A stretch of DNA of 64,000 nt from Bacteroides clarus YIT 12056 (GCF_900129655.1 NZ_FQWK01000006.1:326483-390482), one strand, 5' to 3'; positions 27,533-37,574 are shown, counted from the stretch's first letter. Translations and numbers: made by a program. The notes: a model not told the origin generated them from the letters alone.

Positions 27533-28978
27533 TTATTCTTCGTAGTAAACATATTTTCTTTCCTCATACAAGACCGGAATATCATCCACATACTTGATTC
27601 GTATCTTCCAGTTTCCTTTCTCGTCCCTATGAAATTTATAAACAAACTTCTCTTCGGGCTGTCCTGCAGGCTGTTCCGTTCCGGAAATCACTTCGCCCTT
27701 TTTATTATACTGATAGGTATATCTGTCGAGTTTATCCTCCGGCAGCAGAATCTCCTCGCTCGTCATACGTTGCCTGAAATTCCAGGTACGGCGATAAGGA
27801 TAGACATTTTCGGTAGACGAAGTTATTACTTTTCGTCCAATCCGTTGTCCATAAGAATCATAAAAGTAACGATAGTCCTCACTTTTTGTTCCATCCTTCT
27901 CATATACAGTTTCCTGCATACGGTTCCCTTCCCAATCATGACGGTAAACGACTTTCCCCGTCTGTTCGGACTTTTCATTATATATCGCGCCGCTTTTGCA
28001 ATAACCTTCATCACCGTATTGGTACTCTATATACTTCGTCAATGCACCTGCGGGTGTCCGATGTTCTTCCTTCTGCAGCTTTCCATTCTCACCGTACTCA
28101 TACTTCACTGTTTTTACAGATACGCCTTTTTCCGTGAAAGCTTCATCACTGATAATCCTGCCTTGAGCATCAAACTCATAAGCAAAAAAATGTCCTTGTT
28201 TTTTGCCTCTAAGAACAGTTTCCACTCCCATGGGAACAGCAATATATGAATACTGTCGAACACTCTTCACTTTATCCTGAAGCGCCAATCGCCCCCAATC
28301 GCTTTCCATTCCTTCATAAATAATACTGCGCTTGGTGATATAGGTAGGATGACCGTCCAATGCAAAACCCGTTCTTTGCGTCCAATTGCCATATTCATCC
28401 TTTTCCACGATTTTCTGCATCGGCCTCTTTGCTTTCCGCCAGGACTTCATATAGTTGAGCGACTCCCTTTTAAGCTTAGTCGTATCATCCAGCTCCACAA
28501 CGCGAGCTTCACTTGCTCTTCGGTCATCAAATATTTTCTTTTGCACTTTTCCATCGGTATCATATATAGCTGTCACTATCCCAATCGTATCTTGCCGACC
28601 ATTCATAGTAGTAATGGTACTCAATCTTCCCTCCGCATCATATCCATATCCCCATACATAACAAAGCAGACCTTCCCGTTTTGTCCCTACATATATTTCT
28701 TTCACAACTTTTCCGTCCGCATCGTATCTATAAATAATTTTATGCAAAGGAGACCTGTCGGGAGCCAATAAATTCTCCACAGACATACGTCCCTCGTTAT
28801 CATATTTCACAAAATAGATATTATCCACTATATTTCCGGTCGTCCATATCGTATCTTTCTGTACAGCCTTGTATACCGTTATACGTGCACTTCGTATAAT
28901 TGGGGTATCTTGCGCATAGGTGGTAATAAAGCCAGATAGCAGAATTCCGATTAATAGGTATATTCTATGAAAATTCAT
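27533..28978 (-). CDS. Secreted protein with RHS/YD-like repeats, function unknown
   Basis: This 481-residue protein has a signal peptide (MNFHRIYLLIGILLSGFITTYAQ). It then has many short repeats of the form Y-x-Y-x2-x-G-K/R-x3-E, such as YRYDADGKVVKEIY, YGYDAEGRLSTITT, YEFDAQGRIISDEA and YQYNKKGEVISGTE. This is the YD/RHS-type beta-strand repeat seen in extracellular shell-forming proteins, but no toxin tip or core domain is present. It is likely periplasmic or surface-exposed, with no predicted activity. It lies just upstream of the hotdog thioesterase start, divergent from the DUF4421 gene. Confidence 0.7.
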   Translation of the reverse strand: MNFHRIYLLIGILLSGFITTYAQDTPIIRSARITVYKAVQKDTIWTTGNIVDNIYFVKYDNEGRMSVENLLAPDRSPLHKIIYRYDADGKVVKEIYVGTKREGLLCYVWGYGYDAEGRLSTITTMNGRQDTIGIVTAIYDTDGKVQKKIFDDRRASEARVVELDDTTKLKRESLNYMKSWRKAKRPMQKIVEKDEYGNWTQRTGFALDGHPTYITKRSIIYEGMESDWGRLALQDKVKSVRQYSYIAVPMGVETVLRGKKQGHFFAYEFDAQGRIISDEAFTEKGVSVKTVKYEYGENGKLQKEEHRTPAGALTKYIEYQYGDEGYCKSGAIYNEKSEQTGKVVYRHDWEGNRMQETVYEKDGTKSEDYRYFYDSYGQRIGRKVITSSTENVYPYRRTWNFRQRMTSEEILLPEDKLDRYTYQYNKKGEVISGTEQPAGQPEEKFVYKFHRDEKGNWKIRIKYVDDIPVLYEERKYVYYEE

Positions 28979-29137
28979 ACTCTTGTTACGTGTTTTTCAT
29001 TCATCATTCTTCTTATAAAAGCATCGCTAAAGTTTTACAAACGTATGCAAATTTCAGAAAATAAAAAAGGAAAAGAACATATTCCGTTCTTTATTATACG
29101 GAAATTTTATATCTTCGTATAATAAAGCAATGATAGG

Positions 29138-30235
29138 ATGCTAAGAGGGATTAGCTTTTGCATATGTATGTTATTGACACTTTCTTTGTTCGCTCAAAAC
29201 GAAGAAAGTAATTTGATTGTATCCGACAGTTTAGGCAACAAACGTACGGGAAATTTCAAAAGGATTATAAAGAAATTCCTCAACTTCAACGATTTCGACA
29301 CAGCATATATCAGTCCTAATCGTTATAATTACGCTCTAATGCTCGACCATTTCACCAATTACGAATACTATTCCGTAGGAAGCGGTACTCCGGAACCACA
29401 GCGTTTACGTTTCTCACCAAAGCCACATAACAAAATAGGCGTTTACTTTGGCTGGCGCTGGATTTTCCTGGGATGGGCTGTTGATGCAGACGGCCTTTAC
29501 GGAAAGAAAAGCGGGAAAAAACGAGGAACCGAATTCGACCTCAGCCTTTACAGCTCCAAATTCGGAGTAGATATTCTTTATAAACGTACGGGAAACTCCT
29601 ACAAGATACATAACGTAACAGGATTTTCCGACCGCATACCCGCCTATTATTCGGAAGATTTCAACGGACTGAAAGTAAAAATGAAAGGATTGAATCTATA
29701 TTATATCTTTAACAACAGACGTTTTTCTTATCCCGCCGCTTTCAGCCAGTCTACTAACCAACGACGTAATGCAGGTTCTTTCATTGCCGGGTTCTCCGTA
29801 TCTACGCACAATCTGGATTTTGATTACACTAAATTACCCGACATCATTCAGGAAACAATGAACCCGGGTATGAAAGTAAATCATATAAAATATACCAATA
29901 TCAGCCTCAACTTCGGTTACGCCTATAATTGGGTGTTTGCACGTAACTGCCTTGCCTGTTTATCGCTTAATCCGGCTGTAGCTTACAAAACTTCACGCAT
30001 CAGAAAAGCGGAAGGAGAAACAGACGATTGGTATAAAAATTTCAATATCGACTTCATCCTGCGTGCAGGTGTGGTATATAATAACAGTAAATATTTTATA
30101 GGTACTTCATTTGTGGGGAGAACATACGATTACTACCGGAACAATTTCTCACTGAACAACGGCTTCGGAACATTACAAGTGTACGCGGGATTCAATTTCT
30201 GCCTGAAAAAAGAACACCGCAAGAAAAAACAATGA
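29138..30235 (+). CDS. DUF4421 family secreted protein
   Basis: This 365-residue protein starts with a signal peptide (MLRGISFCICMLLTLSLFAQ). It has the family block DTAYISPNRYNYALMLDHFTNYEYYSV, then aromatic-rich alternating strands (KIGVYFGWRWIFLGWAVD, FSLNNGFGTLQVYAGFNFCL) that suggest an outer-membrane or periplasmic beta-barrel. The family is restricted mainly to Bacteroidota and has no known function. A near-consensus -7 (TATCTTCG at 29110) lies 28 bp upstream. It faces the DUF2490 gene tail to tail with 13 bp between stops. Confidence 0.8.
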   Translation: MLRGISFCICMLLTLSLFAQNEESNLIVSDSLGNKRTGNFKRIIKKFLNFNDFDTAYISPNRYNYALMLDHFTNYEYYSVGSGTPEPQRLRFSPKPHNKIGVYFGWRWIFLGWAVDADGLYGKKSGKKRGTEFDLSLYSSKFGVDILYKRTGNSYKIHNVTGFSDRIPAYYSEDFNGLKVKMKGLNLYYIFNNRRFSYPAAFSQSTNQRRNAGSFIAGFSVSTHNLDFDYTKLPDIIQETMNPGMKVNHIKYTNISLNFGYAYNWVFARNCLACLSLNPAVAYKTSRIRKAEGETDDWYKNFNIDFILRAGVVYNNSKYFIGTSFVGRTYDYYRNNFSLNNGFGTLQVYAGFNFCLKKEHRKKKQ

Positions 30236-30248
30236 TAATCCGATTTTA

Positions 30249-30911
30249 TCAGAAAGAATAAGTACAAGCCACTCCTACTATATCCTTTCGTGCTTTACTC
30301 TCCCATTGACGGCAATAAAAGACATCCGCCTCCCAATCGGAAGACAACGGAAGAACCACTCCACCACGATAACGCATACGTTGTACATCAAACCGCTCCC
30401 CGCGATTCAACCCGTTATACATTTCAACAGAAGCATAAGGCTCTATTTTGCATTTTGGAATATCATAAGCCAGTTTAGCGCGTGAACGCCAAAGAAACTC
30501 ATCGCCACCTCTATCGAAAGTATGTTGAAAACGCTCACGAAGTGAAAGTTTCAGTCTTTGTACGCAGGTGGAAAGCGTTCCGTCAAAATGGTAACGGTGA
30601 CGAAATTTCCAACCGGATTCTCCACGATTACGATAATGAATTTCGTAGCCTGCCGCTACTTTCAGAAAAGGGAGTACCGAATATGACCCTCCTACATCCA
30701 ATCCCCAACGGTCTGTCTTATTGAGATCATCTTTTGTACGCCACTCCAACTTTCCGGACAGGGTAAATGCCGGTTTTACTTTATATTTAAAACCGGTACT
30801 TGCCCAGGTGGTAAAATCTCTATCCTGCGCATACAGAGAAACCGGCGCAATAAATAATACCGCCACCAATAATTTATAGAAATTCCATACACAAGAAGTC
30901 TTCTTTATCAT
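30249..30911 (-). CDS. DUF2490 domain-containing outer-membrane protein
   Basis: The 220-residue protein has a signal peptide (MIKKTSCVWNFYKLLVAVLFIAPVSLYAQ) and a series of amphipathic strands (TWASTGFKYKVKPAFTLSGKLEWRT, YSVLPFLKVAAGYEIHYRN, LKLSLRERFQHTF) ending DIVGVACTYSF. That is the DUF2490 small outer-membrane barrel pattern. The start at 30911 fits the signal peptide better than an in-frame ATG at 30932. Function unknown. Confidence 0.8.
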   Translation of the reverse strand: MIKKTSCVWNFYKLLVAVLFIAPVSLYAQDRDFTTWASTGFKYKVKPAFTLSGKLEWRTKDDLNKTDRWGLDVGGSYSVLPFLKVAAGYEIHYRNRGESGWKFRHRYHFDGTLSTCVQRLKLSLRERFQHTFDRGGDEFLWRSRAKLAYDIPKCKIEPYASVEMYNGLNRGERFDVQRMRYRGGVVLPLSSDWEADVFYCRQWESKARKDIVGVACTYSF

Positions 30912-31037
30912 AATTACTTCAAAATATATCATTTAAGATTAGTCTCACGCTTGCAAAGCTAAAGATTAATTCTGTAATAATTCTGTAATATCAGACTTCT
31001 TTACCTAAAGACTGTCGTTTATAACCGAAAAAAACGA

Positions 31038-32312
31038 CTATTTCCTCAAAGCCTCAAGTTTATTTCTGTAATAAAGCTCCACATCTTTCCAATGATAATA
31101 GGGAGCAACATCACTTTTAACAGGAAGTTTCGTTTCACGTTCATTGAGCAGGACTTTGACTAAAATATCATCACTTCCCTTTTTTCTATAGAATACAAAC
31201 TGTATGTTACCGGCCATCGGGAAAATCTTATAATTACGCCATATCGCATCAAGTTTATCAAGGTCGTCTGTTTGGTATCCGCAATTGTCCAGTTCCAACA
31301 GGCATGCCAAAGGAAGAAGGCAGGATTCATGTCCGAAACGCAAAGTGGCATAACTGTCTTTCCTTACAACACAGGTATCTGCCGTATTCAATATATTTTC
31401 CAACAGATTGGCTTCCACAGACGGCATTTCTCCCTTGGTCAAAGGAGACGGTCCGAAAGAGATATACCATCCTCTGTTACTCAACTGCCACAAATCGTAG
31501 CACTCTTCTTTTGTAAAAAGAGAATAAAGTTCCAAACCGGTATCATGACTCTGCATATTACTTGCCACATCGAAAAGCGAAGTCATCAGTTCGCCTGCAT
31601 CCACTTTCCATTTCAAATAGTCCGTATTGGCAAACAATGTTTTCATCAAACGTTCAGGATGTATATGCTCCTTTCTGATAGACTCTTTTGCAGCTTTCAC
31701 TTCCGGTGACTTACGCATTTCCTTGATATGCGGATCACCGCTAAAGTTCATATAGTACATATCATGATAGCTAGCATCGTTTTTAAACCGTAGCTTCGGA
31801 TTCAACGCCTGTAATTGATTACATTCGGCCATCATGGATAAAATACAGCGTATAACCACTGTGGAACGTGCATCAATCTCAACCTGTCCTTTAAAGATTT
31901 CGGGAAAATTCTTGTACATCCTTTCAGCAATTCCCCTGTGCTGACGTGCACCCAACGGAGTAAGTTCACCATATCTTCCTTTTGCCATACGCGACATGCT
32001 GTCAAGTACACAAAGCGTTTTTTTGCCAAGCCCGGTAAGTACCCCGTTACGGTCGGCTTCACGCATTACTTCCAATGGTTGCTCATAATCATCGGGGTCG
32101 ATAAGAAAACGGGAACCGTGACGGGCGTAGTGGCTTAAATAAAAAGGCTTGTAACCGGCAGGCGGAGCAGTCTGTACGGCAGTAACCGCCGGATAAGCAT
32201 AGTAATTGGCGGCAGAACGATGGACATCCACGAAAATCTCTTCTTTAGCAGTCTGGGCGCTTATGCCAAGCACCAGAAGACAAAGGACTGACAATAAAAA
32301 CAGGCGTTTCAT
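31038..32312 (-). CDS. Histidine-type phosphatase, MINPP-like
   Basis: The 424-residue periplasmic or secreted enzyme has a signal peptide (MKRLFLLSVLCLLVLGISAQ) and the branch-2 histidine phosphatase motif ARHGSR (Arg64-His65-Gly66-Ser67-Arg68), with His65 as phospho-acceptor. The length and surroundings resemble the Bacteroides multiple inositol-polyphosphate phosphatase, which degrades phytate. The proton-donor motif, usually HAE in that group or HD in other acid phosphatases, reads FGHESCLLPL here (His328-Glu-Ser), so the donor position is shifted. It is 19 bp after the acetyltransferase gene. Substrate uncertain. Confidence 0.82.
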   Translation of the reverse strand: MKRLFLLSVLCLLVLGISAQTAKEEIFVDVHRSAANYYAYPAVTAVQTAPPAGYKPFYLSHYARHGSRFLIDPDDYEQPLEVMREADRNGVLTGLGKKTLCVLDSMSRMAKGRYGELTPLGARQHRGIAERMYKNFPEIFKGQVEIDARSTVVIRCILSMMAECNQLQALNPKLRFKNDASYHDMYYMNFSGDPHIKEMRKSPEVKAAKESIRKEHIHPERLMKTLFANTDYLKWKVDAGELMTSLFDVASNMQSHDTGLELYSLFTKEECYDLWQLSNRGWYISFGPSPLTKGEMPSVEANLLENILNTADTCVVRKDSYATLRFGHESCLLPLACLLELDNCGYQTDDLDKLDAIWRNYKIFPMAGNIQFVFYRKKGSDDILVKVLLNERETKLPVKSDVAPYYHWKDVELYYRNKLEALRK

Positions 32313-32331
32313 AATTGTTTATTTTAGTAAT

Positions 32332-32991
32332 TTACTCGTGTGAGATTTCTTTCAAGTACTTCTCTATCTTTTCAAAAAAGGAAGCCAGATGCGAACCATC
32401 TACAAAAGCGTGATTCACATATATGGAAAGCGGAAAGACCAGACGTTCTCCACGGGGCACCACCTTACCGGCGGTCATTAGCGGATGGCTACAACCGTTA
32501 CCGGCTTCGGCAACGGTATAAGTAGTCGACGTAAAGTACATCTTAGGCACCGCACTCAAATGCACCACATCGTAATCGCCTTGCTGCATCAGTGTTTTTT
32601 CCGCACCGTAAGGGTCACCGTCTTCGGGGATATTAGTAATCAGAGCATACGCTTCGGCATAAAAACGTTTGAAGTCTTCGTGATAAGGGATACGAACCGT
32701 ATAAAAAGTCTTTCCCGGAACCGCAATTGGGGAAATGATATCAACCCGGTCATGAAAAATTACCTGTCCGTCCTTGTCTATGCGATAACGGAGTTCGTTC
32801 ACTTCGTTGGCCGAACGAAGAACCGCATACAAGTAATAAAGAAAAAAAGAGTGTTTTGATTGTTTTGCCGCAGTACTGGCCTCCGTACAATCTATTTCGG
32901 TCGTTACCGAATACCATGAATTTAAAAATGTACGGAAGAAACCGTAATTGTCGCGACGTTCCCAAGTGTCAATGTCGATAATGTGTTTCAT
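32332..32991 (-). CDS. Chloramphenicol acetyltransferase-like (CatA fold) protein
   Basis: The 219-residue protein has the CAT fold pattern. The start is [32 protein letters not shown], and the catalytic histidine lies in [14 protein letters not shown] (H-x3-D-G). Many Bacteroidota chromosomes encode such a protein. Actual chloramphenicol acetylation is not implied, since the native acyl acceptor is unknown. It probably shares a transcript with the downstream phosphatase gene. Confidence 0.8.
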   Translation of the reverse strand: MKHIIDIDTWERRDNYGFFRTFLNSWYSVTTEIDCTEASTAAKQSKHSFFLYYLYAVLRSANEVNELRYRIDKDGQVIFHDRVDIISPIAVPGKTFYTVRIPYHEDFKRFYAEAYALITNIPEDGDPYGAEKTLMQQGDYDVVHLSAVPKMYFTSTTYTVAEAGNGCSHPLMTAGKVVPRGERLVFPLSIYVNHAFVDGSHLASFFEKIEKYLKEISHE

Positions 32992-33010
32992 AAATAAAAA
33001 AAAGGATTAT

Positions 33011-33040
33011 GAAAAAAGGACGCTTATACAGCATCCTTTC
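33011..33040 (-). terminator. Intrinsic terminator after dsbD
   Basis: On the minus strand GAAAGGATGC-loop-GCGTCCTTTTTTC forms a stem with a single mismatch and a T-run, 15 bp after the dsbD stop. Confidence 0.7.
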
Positions 33041-33054
33041 TTCGATTCAGTCTA

Positions 33055-35097
33055 TTATTTTTCTTTTCTATAATTTTCCAATCCCGTCTGCAAGAACTCG
33101 ATGTATTTCGGAATACTTTCATCGTATGAATACGACTTGTTCAACGGTTCCCCCTCATTGTTAATCAACACATAGAAAGGCTGCGCATTTGCGCCGAACT
33201 TAACGCGTTGCAAGTAGCTCCACTTATCACCCACCGTACGCAATGTACGTTCCGTTCCGTTCTCCACGATTTTCACCGGTGAGGGAAGCGGAGTTTTATT
33301 ATCTACATAGAGTGTTATAAGTACATAGTCGTTATTGATAATATCACTGACTTTCGGGTCTGTCCATACGGCAAGCTCCATTTTACGACAGTTCACACAA
33401 CCGTAACCGGTAAAGTCCAGCATAACAGGTTTGCCATGCTGACGGGCATACTCCATACCGAGGTCATAATCATCAAACTTGGCATGTACTTCATTATTAT
33501 AAAGATTGAAGTCCTGTGTCTGCATAGGCGGCGCGAAAGCGCTGACAGCCTTCAACGGCGCTCCCCACAAACCGGGAAGCATATATACGGCAAATGCCAA
33601 TGAAGCCAATGCCATAAAGAAACGGGGCACACTGACCTTTGTATCGTCATCATCGTGCGGGAACTTGATTTTACCCAACAGATAGAAGCCAAGCAAAGCA
33701 AATAACACAATCCACAAGGCAAGGAACGTTTCACGGTCGAGTATGCGCCATCCGTACGCCAAATCCGCCACGGAAAGGAACTTCAGTGCAAACGCCAATT
33801 CCAGGAATCCGAGCGTCACCTTGATTACATTCATCCAACCGCCTGATTTGGGCATCGACTTCAACCAAGACGGGAACAGTGCAAACAAAGTGAACGGCAA
33901 TGCCAAAGCGATGGCAAACCCAAGCATCCCGATAGCCGGAGCTATCATATTGCCGGTAGTGGACACTTGCACCAACAAGAAACCGATAATAGGACCTGTG
34001 CATGAGAATGATACCAATGACAGCGTAAATGCCATTAAGAATATACTAAGCAAGCCGCCGGTCTTTTCCGCTTTAGAATCTACCGCATTGCTCCACTTGG
34101 AAGGAAGCGTTATTTCAAAAGCTCCGAAGAAAGAAGCCGCGAAAACCACCAGCATCAGGAAGAAGAAGATGTTGAAGACGGCATTCGTTGATAGCGAGTT
34201 CAATGCATTAGCGCCGAAAAGTCCGGTAACCAATAATCCTAACCCCACATAAATCACTACGATAGATGCGCCGTACGTCCAGGCATCTCGAATACCTTTC
34301 TTCTTATCTTTACTGCGTTTCAGGAAGAAACTGACGGTCATCGGGATAATAGGCCATACGCAAGGCGTAAACAAAGCCAACAGTCCGCCGACAAATCCGG
34401 TGATAAAGATATAAATCCAGGACATATCTTCCTGCGAAGTAGTTTCGCCCAATGCTTTCAGTTCATTGATAACCGGCTTCCAAAGGTCTATGGTTCCATT
34501 ATCGGAAACATTTATTCCGGTAGTTCCTTCAGCCCCGCCAATAACAGCCGTATCTGCGGCTCGAGCGGTTTCGGAAGAAGCGTCCTTTTGCGCAGACCGG
34601 GTATCGGTTGTTGCATCTGTTGCCGGTTCTTTAACGGCTATGCCTTCCGCCTTACCCGAGAACTTGAACGGTACCTGTGTAGGCGGCAAACAGTTTTCGT
34701 CATTACATGCGCCATATTCCAGATAACCTTCTACCTTATATGTGCCGCCGGTCAGCTTCAATTTCTGTACAAACTGAACCGAATTTGCAAAATAGCGCAC
34801 TTTCATTTCAAACAGCTTGTCGAATGCGGCAATCTCTTTTCCTACCGGTTTCAGCTTGCCGACAAGCTCCGCACCGGTAATCTCCTCGACATTGAATGTT
34901 GCCGAGATAGGGCCGCCGTCACCCAAATCCGTCGAGTACACATGCCAGCCTTTATCAATAGTTCCGGTAAATACGACCTCTGCTTCACCCGCCTGTAAAG
35001 TCTTTAATTCCGACTTAAACTTGACAGGTTCTTGTATCTGCGCCTGCACCACCACGGTGAAGAGCAGCAGAAGAATGGAGAATATACTTTTCTTCAT
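33055..35097 (-). CDS. dsbD: DsbD-family thiol:disulfide reductase
   Basis: The 680-residue protein carries a signal peptide (MKKSIFSILLLLFTVVVQAQ) and an N-terminal DsbC-interaction-like domain (about 21-150) with GACNDENCLPP. A central DsbD/CcdA membrane domain of eight or so helices (about 230-480) includes FTPCVWPIIPMT and SFSCTGPIIG. The C-terminal thioredoxin domain has a CVNC active site (GYGCVNCRKME). It moves electrons from cytoplasmic thioredoxin to periplasmic proteins. Length is usual for the Bacteroidota form. A linker rich in Thr/Ala/Asp lies at about 150-200. Confidence 0.92.
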   Translation of the reverse strand: MKKSIFSILLLLFTVVVQAQIQEPVKFKSELKTLQAGEAEVVFTGTIDKGWHVYSTDLGDGGPISATFNVEEITGAELVGKLKPVGKEIAAFDKLFEMKVRYFANSVQFVQKLKLTGGTYKVEGYLEYGACNDENCLPPTQVPFKFSGKAEGIAVKEPATDATTDTRSAQKDASSETARAADTAVIGGAEGTTGINVSDNGTIDLWKPVINELKALGETTSQEDMSWIYIFITGFVGGLLALFTPCVWPIIPMTVSFFLKRSKDKKKGIRDAWTYGASIVVIYVGLGLLVTGLFGANALNSLSTNAVFNIFFFLMLVVFAASFFGAFEITLPSKWSNAVDSKAEKTGGLLSIFLMAFTLSLVSFSCTGPIIGFLLVQVSTTGNMIAPAIGMLGFAIALALPFTLFALFPSWLKSMPKSGGWMNVIKVTLGFLELAFALKFLSVADLAYGWRILDRETFLALWIVLFALLGFYLLGKIKFPHDDDDTKVSVPRFFMALASLAFAVYMLPGLWGAPLKAVSAFAPPMQTQDFNLYNNEVHAKFDDYDLGMEYARQHGKPVMLDFTGYGCVNCRKMELAVWTDPKVSDIINNDYVLITLYVDNKTPLPSPVKIVENGTERTLRTVGDKWSYLQRVKFGANAQPFYVLINNEGEPLNKSYSYDESIPKYIEFLQTGLENYRKEK

Positions 35098-35121
35098 TTG
35101 ATTTTCTTTCTGTTTTTTAAT

Positions 35122-35421
35122 TTATACTTCATAGTCTACGCAAGCGCGGCTCTCTTTAACCCCGGCAATGAGTTTGCCGGCAGCTACATGGTCGGGATGC
35201 GCAGCGTAGAATTTCACATCGTCCAACGTATCGAATTCGCTGTAAAGGGCGATGCTCCAAGTCTCGGCAGGATTGACGTTCAATCCGACTTCAATCTTAC
35301 GTATAACGGATATTTTAGCAGGAAGCGCTTCAATGGCTTTCTTAAAATTATTCATCGCAGCTAACTTTTCGTCAGCGGGGGCTTCGTCTTTCAGCTTAAA
35401 TAATACAATATGCTTTACCAT
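35122..35421 (-). CDS. Dabb (stress-responsive A/B barrel) domain protein
   Basis: This 99-residue protein is a single Dabb domain, starting MVKHIVLFKLKDEAPADEK and containing WSIALYSEFDTLDDVKFYAAHPDH. The start at 35421 fits the family, while an upstream in-frame ATG at 35460 would add unrelated residues and overlap the uridine kinase promoter. Dabb proteins are small dimeric barrels with unclear roles. It is divergent from the uridine kinase gene and 24 bp upstream of dsbD's start. Confidence 0.85.
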   Translation of the reverse strand: MVKHIVLFKLKDEAPADEKLAAMNNFKKAIEALPAKISVIRKIEVGLNVNPAETWSIALYSEFDTLDDVKFYAAHPDHVAAGKLIAGVKESRACVDYEV

Positions 35422-35424
35422 AAC

Positions 35425-35456
35425 TTTGTTATTTAAATGATTTATATCTATATTTG
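35425..35456 (+). promoter_or_regulatory. Promoter for udk
   Basis: TTTG (35425-35428) is followed after exactly 20 bases by TATATTTG (35449-35456), a full -33/-7 match. Transcription would start near 35462, which rules out the longer in-frame start at 35454 for uridine kinase. Confidence 0.8.
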
Positions 35457-35525
35457 TCAATTGAAACGGTTGCTTTTTTAAAACCGCAAAAATACTCGTT
35501 TTGTTTCAAATATACACTTAAACGG

Positions 35526-36131
35526 ATGTTAATAATAGGAATTGCAGGCGGAACCGGGTCGGGAAAGACCACCGTCGTACGTAAAATTGTTGAAAGCCTG
35601 CCGGCTGGTGAAGTGGTATTATTACCTCAGGACTCTTACTACAAAGACAGCAGTCATGTGCCCGTAGAAGAGCGGCAGAATATTAATTTCGACCACCCGG
35701 ACGCTTTCGACTGGGGACTTTTGTCCAAGCACGTATCCATGTTGCATGAGGGTGAAAGCATCGAGCAACCCACCTACTCCTATCTGACCTGCACCCGTCA
35801 GCCTGAAACAATCCATATCGAGCCGAGACAAGTCGTCATTATTGAAGGCATCCTCGCCTTATGCGACAAAAAGCTGCGCAGCATGATGGACCTCAAGATT
35901 TTTGTAGACGCAGATCCGGACGAACGCCTCATCCGTGTCATTCAGCGCGACGTCATCGAACGCGGACGTACGGCCGAGGCTGTGATGGAACGTTACACCC
36001 GTATTCTGAAACCCATGCATCTGCAGTTTATAGAACCCAGCAAGCGATACGCCGATCTTATCATACCGGAAGGCGGAAACAACCGGATAGCGATTGATAT
36101 TCTTACGATGTATATCAAAAAGCATTTATAA
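35526..36131 (+). CDS. udk: Uridine kinase
   Basis: The 201-residue enzyme phosphorylates uridine and cytidine for pyrimidine salvage. The P-loop GGTGSGKTT is near residue 8-16, and the family blocks LLPQDSYYKD, NFDHPDAFDW and IIEGILAL with the lid segment ERLIRVIQRDVIERGR follow. The ATG at 35526 gives a normal length. The next gene begins 18 bp later. Confidence 0.96.
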   Translation: MLIIGIAGGTGSGKTTVVRKIVESLPAGEVVLLPQDSYYKDSSHVPVEERQNINFDHPDAFDWGLLSKHVSMLHEGESIEQPTYSYLTCTRQPETIHIEPRQVVIIEGILALCDKKLRSMMDLKIFVDADPDERLIRVIQRDVIERGRTAEAVMERYTRILKPMHLQFIEPSKRYADLIIPEGGNNRIAIDILTMYIKKHL

Positions 36132-36149
36132 ACAACCGATTCTGCAGAT

Positions 36150-37574
36150 ATGGCCGAGCATACTTCCCCAGCCAAGCGTAAATTGTCAGCTCTCCATTGC
36201 CAATTGCTGATTGCAATCATATTGCTTTGCAGCGTTATGGGATGCCGCGGCAATCATAATGCGGTAAAAGAACAAGAGGAAATAGGAGATTTGCAGCAGA
36301 TAAAAGACAGCGGAGAACTGGTGGTATTGACTTTATACAGCTCCACGTCCTACTTTATCTATCGCGGTCAGGACATGGGTTTTCAATATGAATTGAGCGA
36401 ACAGTTTGCCAAAAGTCTCGGCGTCAAGCTGACGATTAAAGTGGCCGGAAGCGTACATGACCTGATTGAAAAGCTTCTTGCAGGCGAAGGCGACCTCATA
36501 GCCTATAACCTGCCCATCACCAAAGAATGGAAAGACAGTCTGATATATTGCGGTGAGGAAGTGATTACCCATCAAGTCATTGTACAACGTGCAGGCGGAC
36601 GTACCAAACCGTTGAAAGACGTAACGGAACTCATCGGAAAGGATGTATACGTAAAACCCGGAAAGTACTATGAGCGCCTTGTCAATCTGGACAAAGAACT
36701 GGGTGGCGGCATCCACATCCACAAGGTAAGTAATGACAGCATCACGATAGAAGACCTGATTATGCAGGTTTCGCAAGGTAAGATACCGTATACCGTAGCG
36801 GACAATGATGTAGCCCGTCTCAACACCACCTACTATCCCAACCTGAATATCGGACTGTCCATCAGTTTCGACCAACGGGCTTCGTGGGCCGTACGCAAAG
36901 ATTGTCCGCAGCTTGCGGAAGCCGCCGATAAATGGCATGAGGAGAACATGACATCGCCGGCTTATACAGCAAGTATGAAGCGGTATTTTGAAATCAGTAA
37001 AGCCATTCCGCACTCTCCTATCCTGTCTCTGCGGGAAGGAAAAATATCTCATTTTGACCATCTTTTTAAGAAATACGCACCCGACATCAATTGGGATTGG
37101 CGTTTGCTGGCATCGCTGGCCTATACGGAATCCAACTTCGATACTACCGCCGTTTCGTGGGCGGGTGCAAAAGGATTGATGCAGTTGATGCCCGCCACCG
37201 CCCGTGCCATGGGGCTTCCCCCTGGAAAGGAGCAAGACGCGGAAGAGAGTATCAAGGCTGCTACGAAATATATCGCCGCTACCACCAAGAGCTTCTCGGC
37301 AATTCCCCAAGAAGAACGGATAAATTTTGTCCTGGCGTCGTATAACTCCGGTATCGGACACGTGTTCGATGCCATGGCATTAGCCGAAAAATACGGCAAG
37401 AATAAATACGTATGGCGGGATAATGTGGAGAACTTTATCCTCTTGAAAAGTAACGAGGAATACTTCACAGACCCGGTTTGTAAGAATGGTTATTTCCGCG
37501 GTATAGAAACTTACAACTTCGTTCGGGATATAACGGCAAGGTTTGAACAATATAAGAAAAAGATAAAAAGCTGA
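36150..37574 (+). CDS. MltF-like membrane-bound lytic murein transglycosylase
   Basis: This 474-residue lipoprotein has a signal and lipobox (LLCSVMGC) near residue 28. An SBP_bac_3-like sensor domain follows (about 50-270, GELVVLTLYSSTSYFIYRGQDMGFQYEL), then a lytic transglycosylase domain with the catalytic glutamate in SLAYTESNFDTTAVSWAGAKGLMQLMPATA. It would cleave peptidoglycan at the inner face of the outer membrane, possibly gated by a muropeptide bound to the first domain. It follows udk by 18 bp and probably shares its promoter. Confidence 0.9.
   Translation: MAEHTSPAKRKLSALHCQLLIAIILLCSVMGCRGNHNAVKEQEEIGDLQQIKDSGELVVLTLYSSTSYFIYRGQDMGFQYELSEQFAKSLGVKLTIKVAGSVHDLIEKLLAGEGDLIAYNLPITKEWKDSLIYCGEEVITHQVIVQRAGGRTKPLKDVTELIGKDVYVKPGKYYERLVNLDKELGGGIHIHKVSNDSITIEDLIMQVSQGKIPYTVADNDVARLNTTYYPNLNIGLSISFDQRASWAVRKDCPQLAEAADKWHEENMTSPAYTASMKRYFEISKAIPHSPILSLREGKISHFDHLFKKYAPDINWDWRLLASLAYTESNFDTTAVSWAGAKGLMQLMPATARAMGLPPGKEQDAEESIKAATKYIAATTKSFSAIPQEERINFVLASYNSGIGHVFDAMALAEKYGKNKYVWRDNVENFILLKSNEEYFTDPVCKNGYFRGIETYNFVRDITARFEQYKKKIKS

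Noticed and set aside
27533..28978. RHS toxin of a secretion system
   Set aside because: There is no toxin tip, no immunity gene and no VgrG/PAAR neighbour. Only short YD-like repeats after a signal peptide are present.
32332..32991. Acquired chloramphenicol resistance gene
   Set aside because: Base composition and context match the surrounding chromosome, no mobile genes are adjacent, and such CAT-like proteins are normal in Bacteroidota.
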